DNA from: Opitutus sp. GAS368
GTDB taxonomy: Bacteria; Verrucomicrobiota; Verrucomicrobiia; Opitutales; Opitutaceae
Direction: 5' to 3'
Assembly (NCBI GenBank): GCA_945903465.1
Contig: CAMDOF010000074.1
Location: forward strand, 1-33,621
Length of the DNA: 33,621 nucleotides
This document shows, piece by piece, positions 8,128 to 16,469 of the stretch. The notes under the pieces were generated by a model. The model saw nothing but the letters and a program-made list of their open reading frames with translations, was not told the DNA's origin and made no database searches. The position numbers were made by a program, and so were the translations under genes. Numbering within the stretch: the stretch's first letter is position 1; every line of letters begins with the position of its first letter.

Positions 8128-8600
8128 GCCTCCACGCTTTCAGCCGACGCCTTCCGCGCCGTCGGTGACGCGCCGCCCTCCGTTCGAAGACACTGCGCCT
8201 CCCCGCGCGCGCCTGACCCGTCGTCGCGCCGTCACCGATTATTACACGCACGAAAACTCTTCGCCTCCCCGCGCGCGCGCCTGATTCGTCGTCGTAGCGA
8301 TCAGGCAACGAAGGGATCCGTTGCGGTGCCTCCGCGCGCGCGTGACCCTCAGCCACTACGCTGAACTCGTGGTCTGGATGGGGCGCCTCCCCGCGCGCGC
8401 GCCTGATCCGTGACGACGGGACGGCGGCGGCTCCCTCGCTGAACCGCCTCCCCGCGCGCGCGCCTGACCCGTCGTCGCGCCGTCACCGATTATTACACGC
8501 ACGAAAACTCTACGCCTCCCCGCGCGCGCGCCTGATCCGTCGTCGTAGCGATCAGGCAACGAAGGGATCCGTTGCGGTGCCTCCGCGCGCGCGCCTGACC
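8128..8600. repeat. Array of seven GC-rich repeats with variable spacers
   Basis: The repeat is GCCTCC(CC) followed by alternating GC of 8-12 nt and ending in CTGA (TGA in one copy). Copies start at 8197, 8263, 8328, 8385, 8446, 8514 and 8579, giving intervals of 66, 65, 57, 61, 68 and 65 bp; a degenerate GCCTCC at 8128 keeps the same period. Repeat lengths are 18-22 nt and spacers 39-46 nt. Spacers 1 (8217-8262) and 5 (8468-8513) are the same apart from one base, as are spacers 2 (8285-8327) and 6 (8536-8578), so a block of about 150 bp was duplicated. Spacer 3 (8346-8384) matches the DUF3300 gene. The alternating CG tracts could adopt Z-DNA. No cas, reverse transcriptase or recombinase gene is nearby. 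Open frames on the minus strand here only reflect GC content. Confidence 0.85.
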
Positions 8601-8674
8601 CGTCGGACCACTCACGCCTTACCTTGGCGTGCCTGAGCACGCGGCTCAGGGACTCGCCATTTTACCCGCTCGCC

Positions 8675-8720
8675 GAAACGCCCGCCGTCCCGACGGCAAG
8701 CTGAGCGCAGCCGGCGTTTC
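8675..8720. other. Predicted three-way-junction structure upstream of araB
   Basis: An outer stem GAAACGCC (8675-8682) with GGCGTTTC (8713-8720) encloses two hairpins: GCCGTC/GACGGC (8684-8689 with 8692-8697, 2-nt loop) and GCTG/CAGC (8700-8703 with 8708-8711, loop AGCG). A further hairpin CCTGAGC/GCTCAGG lies just upstream (8632-8638 with 8644-8650). The fold ends 63 bp before the ribulokinase start. It could be a structured leader RNA or a palindromic DNA element; I do not recognise it as a known riboswitch class. Confidence 0.45.
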
Positions 8721-8783
8721 CGAATTCAGCACTCAATTCAGGACTTCCCATCGACTAATTCCCCATTAGAAATTGCCCTTTAT

Positions 8784-10442
8784 ATGTTCACCCTAGGCAT
8801 CGACTACGGCACCAACTCAGTGCGCGCGCTGATCGTCCGCTGCGCGGACGGTGCGGAAATAAGTTCGGCCGTCTGCAACTATCCGAGCGGGGACCAAGGC
8901 GTTTTACTCGATCCGAAAAACCACGCCCTTGCGCGCCAATACCCCGGCGATTACCTTCTCGGGTTGACCCAGAGCGTCCAAGCCGCTCTCGCCGCCGCGA
9001 AAAAAAAGCGGGGCTTCTCCGCCCAAAAGATCATCGGCATCGGCGTCGACACCACCGGCTCCAGCCCCATCCCCGTCGATGCCGCTAATCGCCCGCTCGC
9101 CCTGGACAGAAAATGGCGGAAAAACCTCCAGGCGCAATGCTGGCTCTGGAAGGACCACACCAGCGTGCAGGAGGCCGCTCAAATCACCGCCCAGGCCGCC
9201 AAGCATCGCCCTCACTTTATCGCCAAATGCGGCAACACGTACTCTTCGGAATGGTTTTGGGCCAAAATCTGGCACTGTCTCAACGTCGCCCCAGCCGTCT
9301 TTGACGCCGCCTTTTCCTGGGTTGAACTCGCCGACTGGATTCCCTCCGTCCTCGCTGGGGTCGATCAACCCACTAGGATCGTTCGCGGGATTTGCTGCGC
9401 GGGCCACAAAGCGCTCTACAGCGACGATTGGGGTGGCTTGCCCGACCACGCGTTTCTGACGCAACTCCATCCAAAACTCGCCGCCCTCCGCGATCGCCTT
9501 TACACTCAGGCGCACGACGCCAGCACCGCCGCTGGCCAACTGTGTCCGAGCTGGGCGAAAACGCTCGGATTACCGGTCGGCATCCCGATCGCCATTGGCG
9601 CGATGGATGTCCACTACGGCGCGATCGGCTGTGGCGTCGCCGAGGGGGTCCTCGTCAAGGTGATCGGCACGTCTACCTGCGATTGCGGCGTCGTCTCCGC
9701 GACCAAGGCCGTTCCGGATATTCCTGGCATCTGCGGGATCGTGCCCGGCGCGATTTTACCCGGTTTTTACGGGATCGAGGCCGGCCAATCCGCCGTCGGT
9801 GATATTTTTAAATGGTGGGTCGAGGTCGTCTGCCAGGGGGACTCGGCCTTGCACGCCCAGCTAACCCGTTCGGCCGCCACGCAACGTCCCGGGCAATCCG
9901 GCCTGATCGCTCTCGATTGGAACAACGGGAACCGCACCATTCTCGTCGATCCGCTGCTCACCGGCGCCTTAATCGGCCAGACCCTTTACACAACTCAAGC
10001 GGAGATTTACCGGGCGCTCCTTGAAGCGACTGCTTTTGGCGCCCGCACCATTCTCGAGCGCATCAAGGAATACGGGGTGCCCGTCGACCGCATTATTTGC
10101 GCGGGCGGTATCGCGGAAAAAAATCCGCTGCTCATGCAGATCTATGCCGATATCACCGGCTGCACGATGGAAGTCTCGGGCTCCTCTCAAGCGTGCGCAT
10201 TGGGCGCCGCCATTGCCGCCGCCGTCCTCGCGCAAGCCCATCCCGATTTTCCCAGCGCCCAGGCCGCCATGACCCGCATCCGGGCGCGCCGCTACCACCC
10301 CATGCCCGAACATCAGCGCGTCTACGATCAACTCTACCAGATTTACCGCCGAGTCCACGATGCCTTCGGCGGTCTCGGTCAGCCGACCAATCTGGCCTGC
10401 GTTATGAAGGACCTTCTCACTATTAAACACGCCCAACGCTAA
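8784..10442 (+). CDS. araB: Ribulokinase (FGGY carbohydrate kinase)
   Basis: 552 aa, the usual length for ribulokinase. The N-terminal phosphate-binding motif GIDYGTNSVRALIV (residues 5-18) and GIGVDTTGSSPIPVD (about 86-100) are typical of AraB-type FGGY kinases, as is the C-terminal CAGGIAEKNPLLMQIYADI (about 438-456). The enzyme phosphorylates L- or D-ribulose and related pentitols to the 5-phosphate in the cytoplasm, using ATP. It is followed 107 bp downstream by a zinc dehydrogenase of the polyol type, which suggests a route from a pentitol through a ketopentose. No arabinose isomerase or ribulose-phosphate epimerase is in the window. The start at 8784 leaves an AT-rich leader (CTTTAT) without a Shine-Dalgarno sequence. 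A structured element and a repeat array precede it. Confidence 0.9.
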   Translation: MFTLGIDYGTNSVRALIVRCADGAEISSAVCNYPSGDQGVLLDPKNHALARQYPGDYLLGLTQSVQAALAAAKKKRGFSAQKIIGIGVDTTGSSPIPVDAANRPLALDRKWRKNLQAQCWLWKDHTSVQEAAQITAQAAKHRPHFIAKCGNTYSSEWFWAKIWHCLNVAPAVFDAAFSWVELADWIPSVLAGVDQPTRIVRGICCAGHKALYSDDWGGLPDHAFLTQLHPKLAALRDRLYTQAHDASTAAGQLCPSWAKTLGLPVGIPIAIGAMDVHYGAIGCGVAEGVLVKVIGTSTCDCGVVSATKAVPDIPGICGIVPGAILPGFYGIEAGQSAVGDIFKWWVEVVCQGDSALHAQLTRSAATQRPGQSGLIALDWNNGNRTILVDPLLTGALIGQTLYTTQAEIYRALLEATAFGARTILERIKEYGVPVDRIICAGGIAEKNPLLMQIYADITGCTMEVSGSSQACALGAAIAAAVLAQAHPDFPSAQAAMTRIRARRYHPMPEHQRVYDQLYQIYRRVHDAFGGLGQPTNLACVMKDLLTIKHAQR

Positions 10443-10549
10443 CTGCACCCCCCACCATCACCCTCGCCATACCCGGCACACCGCCCCGGCCGCCCCTTGC
10501 GAATCAAACCACCTCTTCTGCCCAACTCCCGATTTTTTAATTCTCCCCG

Positions 10550-11587
10550 ATGAAAGCCCTGCTCCTCACTGCCCCCTCCAAACTCGAAGTTGTCGATTTT
10601 CCCGAACCCCAGCCGGCCGCGGACGAGGTTCTCATCCAGATTCACGCCTGCGGTATTTGCGGTAGTGATATCCACGGTTGGGACGGATCGACCGGACGCC
10701 GCCAGACCCCGCTCATCATGGGTCACGAAGCCGCTGGCGAAATCATCGCGACCGGCCCATTGGTCAAAGCCTGGCGCAACGGCGATCGGGTCACATTTGA
10801 CTCCACGATTTCCTGTGGCGCGTGCCACTTTTGCCACGAGGGCGCCGTCAACTTGTGCGACCAGCGGCGCGTCGTCGGCGTCTCGCCCAGTGAATACAAA
10901 CAGCACGGCGCGTTCGCCGAGCGCCTCGCGTTACCCGCCCGCATTCTTTATCGTCTCCCCGATAACCTGCCTTTCGCGCAAGCCGCCATGGTCGAGCCCG
11001 TTTCGATTGCGGTGCACGCTGTCCAGCGCACCAAAATCGCAGCCGGCTCCACCGCCGTCGTGATCGGCAGCGGCATGATCGGCCTCCTCGTCATTCAGGT
11101 CTTGCGCTGGGCCGGCGCGAAAAATGTCATCGCGGTCGATCTCGCCGATAATCGCCTCACCCTCGCCACGCATCTCGGCGCGACCCACACGCTCAACTCT
11201 GCCCGAGTCGACGTCGCCGCTGAGGTCAACCGAATCACGGCCGGCCTCGGCGCCGATACCGCGTTCGAAGTCGTGGGCTTCACCCCGACATTGAACCTCG
11301 CCCTCGCCACTCTCCGGCGCGGCGGCACCTGTGTTCTCGTCGGGAACCTCTCGCCCAAAACCCAAGACTTCCCGCTGCAAGCGGTGGTGACCAAGGAATT
11401 AACACTCCTCGGCTCTTGCTCCAGCGCGGGCGAATACCCTCTCTGCTTAGACTTAATTGCCCGCGGCATCGTCAACGTGCAGCCGATGATCGAAGCCGTC
11501 GCGCCCCTCGCCGATGGCGCGAGCTGGTTCAGCAAACTCAGTGCTAAAGACGGGGGCAAATATATGAAAGTAATTTTGCAGCCCTAG
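10550..11587 (+). CDS. Zinc-dependent medium-chain alcohol/polyol dehydrogenase
   Basis: 345 aa. The catalytic zinc site is visible as CGICGSDIHG (C37) with GHE at 58-60, and an EP motif (E149) characteristic of the sorbitol/threonine dehydrogenase branch. The structural zinc site is complete with four cysteines (C89, C92, C95, C103). The nucleotide-binding fold has GSGMIG at 173-178. The enzyme oxidises a secondary alcohol with NAD(P)+. Next to a ribulokinase, a pentitol such as arabinitol or ribitol is a reasonable substrate, but the sequence alone does not decide between polyol, sugar-phosphate alcohol or threonine dehydrogenase. It probably shares a transcript with araB. Confidence 0.85.
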   Translation: MKALLLTAPSKLEVVDFPEPQPAADEVLIQIHACGICGSDIHGWDGSTGRRQTPLIMGHEAAGEIIATGPLVKAWRNGDRVTFDSTISCGACHFCHEGAVNLCDQRRVVGVSPSEYKQHGAFAERLALPARILYRLPDNLPFAQAAMVEPVSIAVHAVQRTKIAAGSTAVVIGSGMIGLLVIQVLRWAGAKNVIAVDLADNRLTLATHLGATHTLNSARVDVAAEVNRITAGLGADTAFEVVGFTPTLNLALATLRRGGTCVLVGNLSPKTQDFPLQAVVTKELTLLGSCSSAGEYPLCLDLIARGIVNVQPMIEAVAPLADGASWFSKLSAKDGGKYMKVILQP

Positions 11588-11886
11588 GAGTCCGTCGGAC
11601 TTAGCCGCTTGGAGGCGCTTGGGGCTCACTATTCGACTTTTTATTAACTCAAACTCGCAAATAATCGCTTCCAGAGGCCTTTTTTTCGAAATCCGACCGG
11701 CGCTCGGAGCCTTCACTACGCCAACGTTCCCCCGCACCCACGGCCGCTCATTCCTCGCCTCCGCCCAAACGTCCACTAACCGCACCGGGTTCCCCGATTC
11801 CAGCCGGGCGCATGTCATTTGCTCCACCCCGGCGACCTGCCGGACCCGCTCGGGCCTGTTCGTGAGCAGGCGCACTCATCACTCTA
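11588..11886. other. Intergenic region upstream of the TonB receptor
   Basis: 299 bp without a credible gene. A 110-codon plus-strand frame overlaps it but has the composition of a shadow and runs into the receptor gene out of frame. An AT-rich patch at about 11630-11665 stands out in the GC-rich background and is the likeliest place for a promoter of the receptor gene; no clear terminator follows the dehydrogenase. Confidence 0.35.
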
Positions 11887-14601
11887 ATGAACCCAAACCC
11901 ATCCCGCTGCCCAACTCCACCCATGATCAAGCCTCCCTCCGCCCAACGTGAGGCGACCCGACGCGCACTCGCGCTGATGCTAACACTCGCGCTGGCGCTG
12001 CCGCGGCCCACTCTCGCGCAGCTCGCGCCACCTTCGCCCGCCAATGACACCGCGACGAAAGACGCCGCCCTGCAGCTTTCCACCTTCACGGTGACAGAGC
12101 AAAAGGATCTCGGCTACGAATCGATGCAGACCACGTCGGGGATGCGCACCGTCCAGCCGTTAAAAAATGTCGCGAACTCGATTTCAATCATCAACGCGCA
12201 GTTCATCGAGGATCTTGGCCTCACGACCATGGAAGAAATTTCCACATGGATGGTCTCCGGCGAATCGAACCCCGAACCTAATGCCACCGTCGGCAGCCGG
12301 GTGATTCTGCGGGGCGTACCCAACGCCTACGCTCTCCGCAATGGCTGGATTTGGTACTCACCCATGGACGCCTACAGCACCGAGCGCGTCGAAGAACTCC
12401 GTGGTCCCAACGCGTTTCTCTACGGCGAGGCCGACGTCGGTGGCGCCAACCACCAAATCACCAAACGCGGCTTGTTCACGCGCAACGTCAACCGGGTCAA
12501 ACTCATGGTCGGCAGCAATCATCTGCTCCGCAGCGAAATCGATATTAATCGGCCCCTCCTCAAAGATAAACTCGCCGTCCGCGTCGCCGCCGTCACCAGC
12601 AAGAACGGCTCATGGATCGACAACGTGCGCCGAGATTTTCGCGGGGTCTACGGCGCCGTCACCTACCGACCGACCAAGGCCACCTCGATCAGCCTGATGG
12701 CCGAGCACAATAAAACCACTTCCGTCAACTCACAGGGCATGTTCGCCGACGCCTTCGGGCGGGCCGCCAACGCCACGCTGGCGATCGGCGCCGGTTATAT
12801 CTATGTCCCTGAGACGGGGCTCGCCTACCGCGCCCTCGGCCGCGTCATCAGCACCGGTTCTACCACCGCCGTAATCGACCCGAGCATCGTTGCAAAAACC
12901 TTCCAATCCAACGGCCCCAACGCGACCTTCAAAAACTACACTGATTCACTCACCCTCGAAGCCGAGCACCACATTGGTAAAAATCTCCACCTGCAGCTTT
13001 CCGGCAACTTCTATCAGCAGCGGATCGATAATTGGTCCTATACCTCCCGCGCCATCACCCGTGACCGCAGCCCCTTGCTCCCGAACGGCACGGTCAATCC
13101 CTACTTCAATGAGCTCTACACGGAATACTTCCGCACGCGAAATCTGAACGGTAATATCGTCCGTGATATGCGCTTTTCCGCCGTCTACGACCTCAACACC
13201 CGCTGGATGAAGCAACAATTCATCGCTAACATCCAGCAACACCAAGACAACCCCGGCCAGAAAAAGCCAAAGTACGCCGAGTACCTTGACATGGCGAATC
13301 CCAACTGGACCGGAGTCGTCAACCCGGCGATCACCCAAGCCGCGTTTGTCGCGAACCGGACCACATTCACCAACAACCGTTTCTTCCGGCGTTTTTATTT
13401 AAAAGATGGCTCGGCCGACACGCAGACCGGTGATCTCGGACCGGTCAACGGGGTGTCCGCTTGGTACCCCGATTTGTCGAATGCGATTGGCGCCACCGGC
13501 CAAATGATCAACCGGCGTTTCTACACGCCTTCATGGGGCGTCGGCGCTTCGGGTAGCTATTTCAACGAGCATCTCTTCACGATGATCGGCTACCGCCAGG
13601 ATGAGTTTAACATGAAAACCACCTTGGGTGCGGTGCGCCCGCAGAAGGATTGGGTCGTCGACTACATCGATACACTCAATCCCAAGCCGTTCGTGCACTA
13701 CAAAGTGGATGGCGCCAACTACGGGGGCATTCTGCGGGTGAATGAAATGTTCGCGATCGGCTACAACTATGCCCAGTCATTCCGAATTTCTGTCGGCGAA
13801 GGCGCCGCGACTTACGTGGCCGGTGAGCTCCAAGGCATTCCCGTCGGCGAGGGTACCGATATCTCCGCGCGCTTAACGTTACTCAAGGGGAAGCTCGAAA
13901 TCGCCGTCACGCGCTATAAAAATTTCACACCCAACGCCCGGTTTACGCCCGGCGCCGCCATCACCGTGCGCGACGAACTCGCGGCGATTTTCCCCACCAC
14001 CTTCAATGCGAGCGGCACGACGGATTACCAAACAACCACGACCAGCGGTAACGAGGTGGTGGCCACCGCGAATCTCACTCGCCAATGGCGCCTCTCCGCC
14101 AGTTATGCGACCAACCAAGTAGTCAACGTCGACCGCGCCCCTCTGCTGCACGATTTCCAAGCCGAGGCCAAGACGCTGAACAAACCCACGCCCTTGCTGA
14201 ACGATTTCCTCCTGACAATCCCCGAGGGTCTACCCAACCCGGGCTACACCAAGGCGCGCGGCAATCTTTTCAGCCACTACCGCTTCGCCGAGGGCGCGCT
14301 CAAGGGCTTTTCTCTCGGCGTCGGCGGCAACTGGCGCCTGCGCACCTACCGCGGTTCCGCCAATATCAGCGGTATCACCAGCGGCCCTCTGACCTCGCCG
14401 ACGCTCTCTCTGTACTCGCCCGCCTACACGCTTTACGTCCTCTCGGCTGGCTATAGCCGGAAGATTTACAACCGGAACACCCAGTTTAACCTCAACGTCG
14501 ATAATGTGACGAACAAAGACTACTATCGCTCGGCCGCCGCCGCCGGAGGTTCATGGGGAGATCCGCGCTCGTTCAAACTCACCATGGCCACAGAATTCTA
14601 A
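11887..14601 (+). CDS. TonB-dependent outer-membrane receptor
   Basis: 904 aa. A hydrophobic signal sequence (ALALMLTLALALPRPTLAQ) lies at about residues 27-45. The plug domain follows (about 65-195) with VANSISIINAQFIEDLG, RVILRGVP, EELRGPNAFLYG and GGANHQITKR, then a long beta-barrel ending in the aromatic residue expected for an outer-membrane protein (TMATEF). This type, with TFTV near the mature N-terminus, is strongly expanded in Opitutaceae. It probably imports a sugar, oligosaccharide or siderophore across the outer membrane with TonB-ExbBD; its position after the kinase and dehydrogenase favours a carbohydrate. An alternative start at 11923 keeps the signal peptide; neither start has a Shine-Dalgarno sequence, so the start is uncertain. 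Confidence 0.9.
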   Translation: MNPNPSRCPTPPMIKPPSAQREATRRALALMLTLALALPRPTLAQLAPPSPANDTATKDAALQLSTFTVTEQKDLGYESMQTTSGMRTVQPLKNVANSISIINAQFIEDLGLTTMEEISTWMVSGESNPEPNATVGSRVILRGVPNAYALRNGWIWYSPMDAYSTERVEELRGPNAFLYGEADVGGANHQITKRGLFTRNVNRVKLMVGSNHLLRSEIDINRPLLKDKLAVRVAAVTSKNGSWIDNVRRDFRGVYGAVTYRPTKATSISLMAEHNKTTSVNSQGMFADAFGRAANATLAIGAGYIYVPETGLAYRALGRVISTGSTTAVIDPSIVAKTFQSNGPNATFKNYTDSLTLEAEHHIGKNLHLQLSGNFYQQRIDNWSYTSRAITRDRSPLLPNGTVNPYFNELYTEYFRTRNLNGNIVRDMRFSAVYDLNTRWMKQQFIANIQQHQDNPGQKKPKYAEYLDMANPNWTGVVNPAITQAAFVANRTTFTNNRFFRRFYLKDGSADTQTGDLGPVNGVSAWYPDLSNAIGATGQMINRRFYTPSWGVGASGSYFNEHLFTMIGYRQDEFNMKTTLGAVRPQKDWVVDYIDTLNPKPFVHYKVDGANYGGILRVNEMFAIGYNYAQSFRISVGEGAATYVAGELQGIPVGEGTDISARLTLLKGKLEIAVTRYKNFTPNARFTPGAAITVRDELAAIFPTTFNASGTTDYQTTTTSGNEVVATANLTRQWRLSASYATNQVVNVDRAPLLHDFQAEAKTLNKPTPLLNDFLLTIPEGLPNPGYTKARGNLFSHYRFAEGALKGFSLGVGGNWRLRTYRGSANISGITSGPLTSPTLSLYSPAYTLYVLSAGYSRKIYNRNTQFNLNVDNVTNKDYYRSAAAAGGSWGDPRSFKLTMATEF

Positions 14602-14692
14602 GCGAGTCCTTCCCTTCGCCGGCACGAGGGTTTGTTTCAAAAATCCGGTTTCTGGCTTGAGCCAAAAAAGTTAGCCGGTAGTTTCTCCGGAG

Positions 14693-16303
14693 ATGGTTTT
14701 TCCGCGTGAGCTTCGCCTAATGAGTGTTTTCATCGCGCTTGCCGCGGGGACTTTTGCGCAAACCTTAATCCTGACGCCGAGCACGACGCTCCTCAATTCG
14801 GCGGGTGGCACCGTCACGTTTACCGCCGCAATTTCCTATCCGAGCCCGGTCTCCACCCTCGGATTTTCACTCACGCTCCCAACCGGCTGGAGCTACCTCT
14901 CCGGCACGACCGTCGCGGGCACCCTGCCGGCGGAACCAGCCATCGCACCTTCGGCCGGACGCACGGGGTTGCTCGAATGGGCCTTCATCGATCCACCCAT
15001 CGGCACCGCCACCTTCACCTTCACCGCCGCTTACGCCGCTGGCACCTCCGGCTCCCAGTCTGTCACTCCAAACCTCTTACTGCGCACCAGCACCGGTACC
15101 CCCCCGACGACCGTCACCCCTCCAACGCTAGCTTTGCCGCCGGCTTCCACTTTTTTAGTTTGGAATAACGGCACCGGCGTCTGGACGGATGCCACGCAAT
15201 GGTCACCGAACACCGTTCCCGCGAACACCGGCAGCAGCCGCTTCTCAGCGACCGTCAGCGCCGGCATCGCCTCGCTCAACACCAACGTGGAAATCGATAA
15301 CCTCACGTTTACCGGGGGCACCATCAACGGCATCGGCAACCTCACCCTCACCAGTATCTCCTCCACTTGGGCGGCCGGCATCTTAGCCGGCTCCGGCGAA
15401 TTAATCATCGCTCCGGGCGCCGCCCTCACTGCCAGCGGCGCCAATCCCCACACCTATAACGAAAAAACGGTGCGTAACTTCGGCACTTTCAAATGGAACG
15501 ATAGCGGGACACTCCAATCCGCGTTGGCCGGAAAATTCTTCAACAGCGCGGGCGCCACTTTTATCGATGCCACCACTGGCGCACCCGAGGCCTTGCTCGC
15601 TGGCTCCACCGGCGGCAATTTCACCAATGCTGGCACCTACCTGAAAACCACCGCCAGTCTCACCCGCGTTTCCACGCCTTTCATCAACACCGGCAGCCTC
15701 CTCGTCAACGCCGGCGTGATGCGCTTCACCGACTCCTTCACCCAAACCAGCGGCGGGCTGGTGGTCGCAGCGGGGGCGACGGCGACTTTCGACCTAGGTC
15801 TCAATTTCACGAGCGGTGCGCTCATCGGCGGTGGCACCATCAACGGCGACTTAGCCAATCAAGGGTTCATTTCTCCGGGCAATATCCTTGGCACCCTCAC
15901 GGTTAACGGCAAACTTTCCCTTCTCTCCACCTCGGTCCTGGCCTTCGATATCGGCGGCACCAGCCCCGGCGTCGGTTACGATTTCCTGCTCGTCAACAAC
16001 ACCGTCACTTTCGGCGGCACACTCCAGCTCAATGTCGTCAACGGCGTCCGCACCTCCTTGTTGCCGACTGACACCTTCACCCTGCTCAGCGCGACCTCCG
16101 TCACCGGCGCCTTTGCCAACGTCGCCAGCGGCACCCGCTTGATGAGCTATACCGGCGAGGGCTCGTTCTTAGTCACCTACAACGGTTCCAATCTCGTACT
16201 CTCCAACTTCGACCCGATTCCCGAACCATCCACGTGGGCCTTGTTTATCTCCGGCCTCGCGACCTTGGCGGTCACTGCTTACCGGCGTTCTCGCCAGCGC
16301 TAG
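14693..16303 (+). CDS. PEP-CTERM sorting domain protein, beta-rich and secreted
   Basis: 536 aa. It has an N-terminal signal sequence (MSVFIALAAGTFAQ at 10-23), a Thr/Gly/Ser-rich body with many short beta-strand-like repeats (WNNGTGVWTDATQW, NLTFTGGTINGIGNLTLTS), and a C-terminal PEP-CTERM tag: PEPSTW at about 510, a hydrophobic helix and a terminal RRSRQR cluster. Such proteins are processed by an exosortase and are usually tied to exopolysaccharide or cell-surface display; no exosortase is in this window. The first 120 residues may form a cohesin- or Ig-like fold. It is encoded 91 bp after the TonB receptor on the same strand, so co-expression is possible. GGAG lies directly before the ATG at 14693, too close to be a normal ribosome site for that start, and 26 bp from the alternative ATG at 14720. 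Confidence 0.85.
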   Translation: MVFPRELRLMSVFIALAAGTFAQTLILTPSTTLLNSAGGTVTFTAAISYPSPVSTLGFSLTLPTGWSYLSGTTVAGTLPAEPAIAPSAGRTGLLEWAFIDPPIGTATFTFTAAYAAGTSGSQSVTPNLLLRTSTGTPPTTVTPPTLALPPASTFLVWNNGTGVWTDATQWSPNTVPANTGSSRFSATVSAGIASLNTNVEIDNLTFTGGTINGIGNLTLTSISSTWAAGILAGSGELIIAPGAALTASGANPHTYNEKTVRNFGTFKWNDSGTLQSALAGKFFNSAGATFIDATTGAPEALLAGSTGGNFTNAGTYLKTTASLTRVSTPFINTGSLLVNAGVMRFTDSFTQTSGGLVVAAGATATFDLGLNFTSGALIGGGTINGDLANQGFISPGNILGTLTVNGKLSLLSTSVLAFDIGGTSPGVGYDFLLVNNTVTFGGTLQLNVVNGVRTSLLPTDTFTLLSATSVTGAFANVASGTRLMSYTGEGSFLVTYNGSNLVLSNFDPIPEPSTWALFISGLATLAVTAYRRSRQR

Positions 16304-16469
16304 GCTCAGACCGACCAGCGGAGTCTCCGGGTTCCGGATCAGCGCCCGCCCGCCCGCGGCATCGGAGAGGCCTCCGTTCCGCCCGCAACCGATCTGCCGC
16401 CGCCACCGGCTAATCGCCATCAACCCCGCCCCACGCGCGTCAGCGAGGGAGCCCTCGGCACCGCGACCC

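Noticed and set aside
8128..8600. CRISPR array call for the repeat-spacer region
   Set aside because: Repeat cores vary in length, repeats are shorter than usual, two spacers are duplicated in order, one spacer matches a chromosomal gene in the same window, and no cas genes or AT-rich leader are present. It is reported as an unclassified array instead.
8084..8640. Minus-strand open frames of about 90 codons across the array
   Set aside because: They read straight through the GC-rich repeats, their products are repetitive Arg/Ala/Gly stretches, and they break at points where the repeat length changes. They reflect base composition only.
11589..11601. AGTCCG/CGGACT dyad after the dehydrogenase gene as a terminator
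   Set aside because: A one-base loop cannot form a stable RNA hairpin, and no T-tract follows.
11619..11951. 110-codon plus-strand frame upstream of the TonB receptor
   Set aside because: It overlaps the receptor start in another frame, has no recognisable domain or signal, and its Ser/Thr/Pro/Arg-rich composition is that of a GC-rich shadow.
16441..16457. Hairpin CGAGGG/CCCTCG as a terminator between the PEP-CTERM gene and the SDR gene
   Set aside because: The loop has only two bases and no T-run follows on either strand, so a terminator call is not supported.
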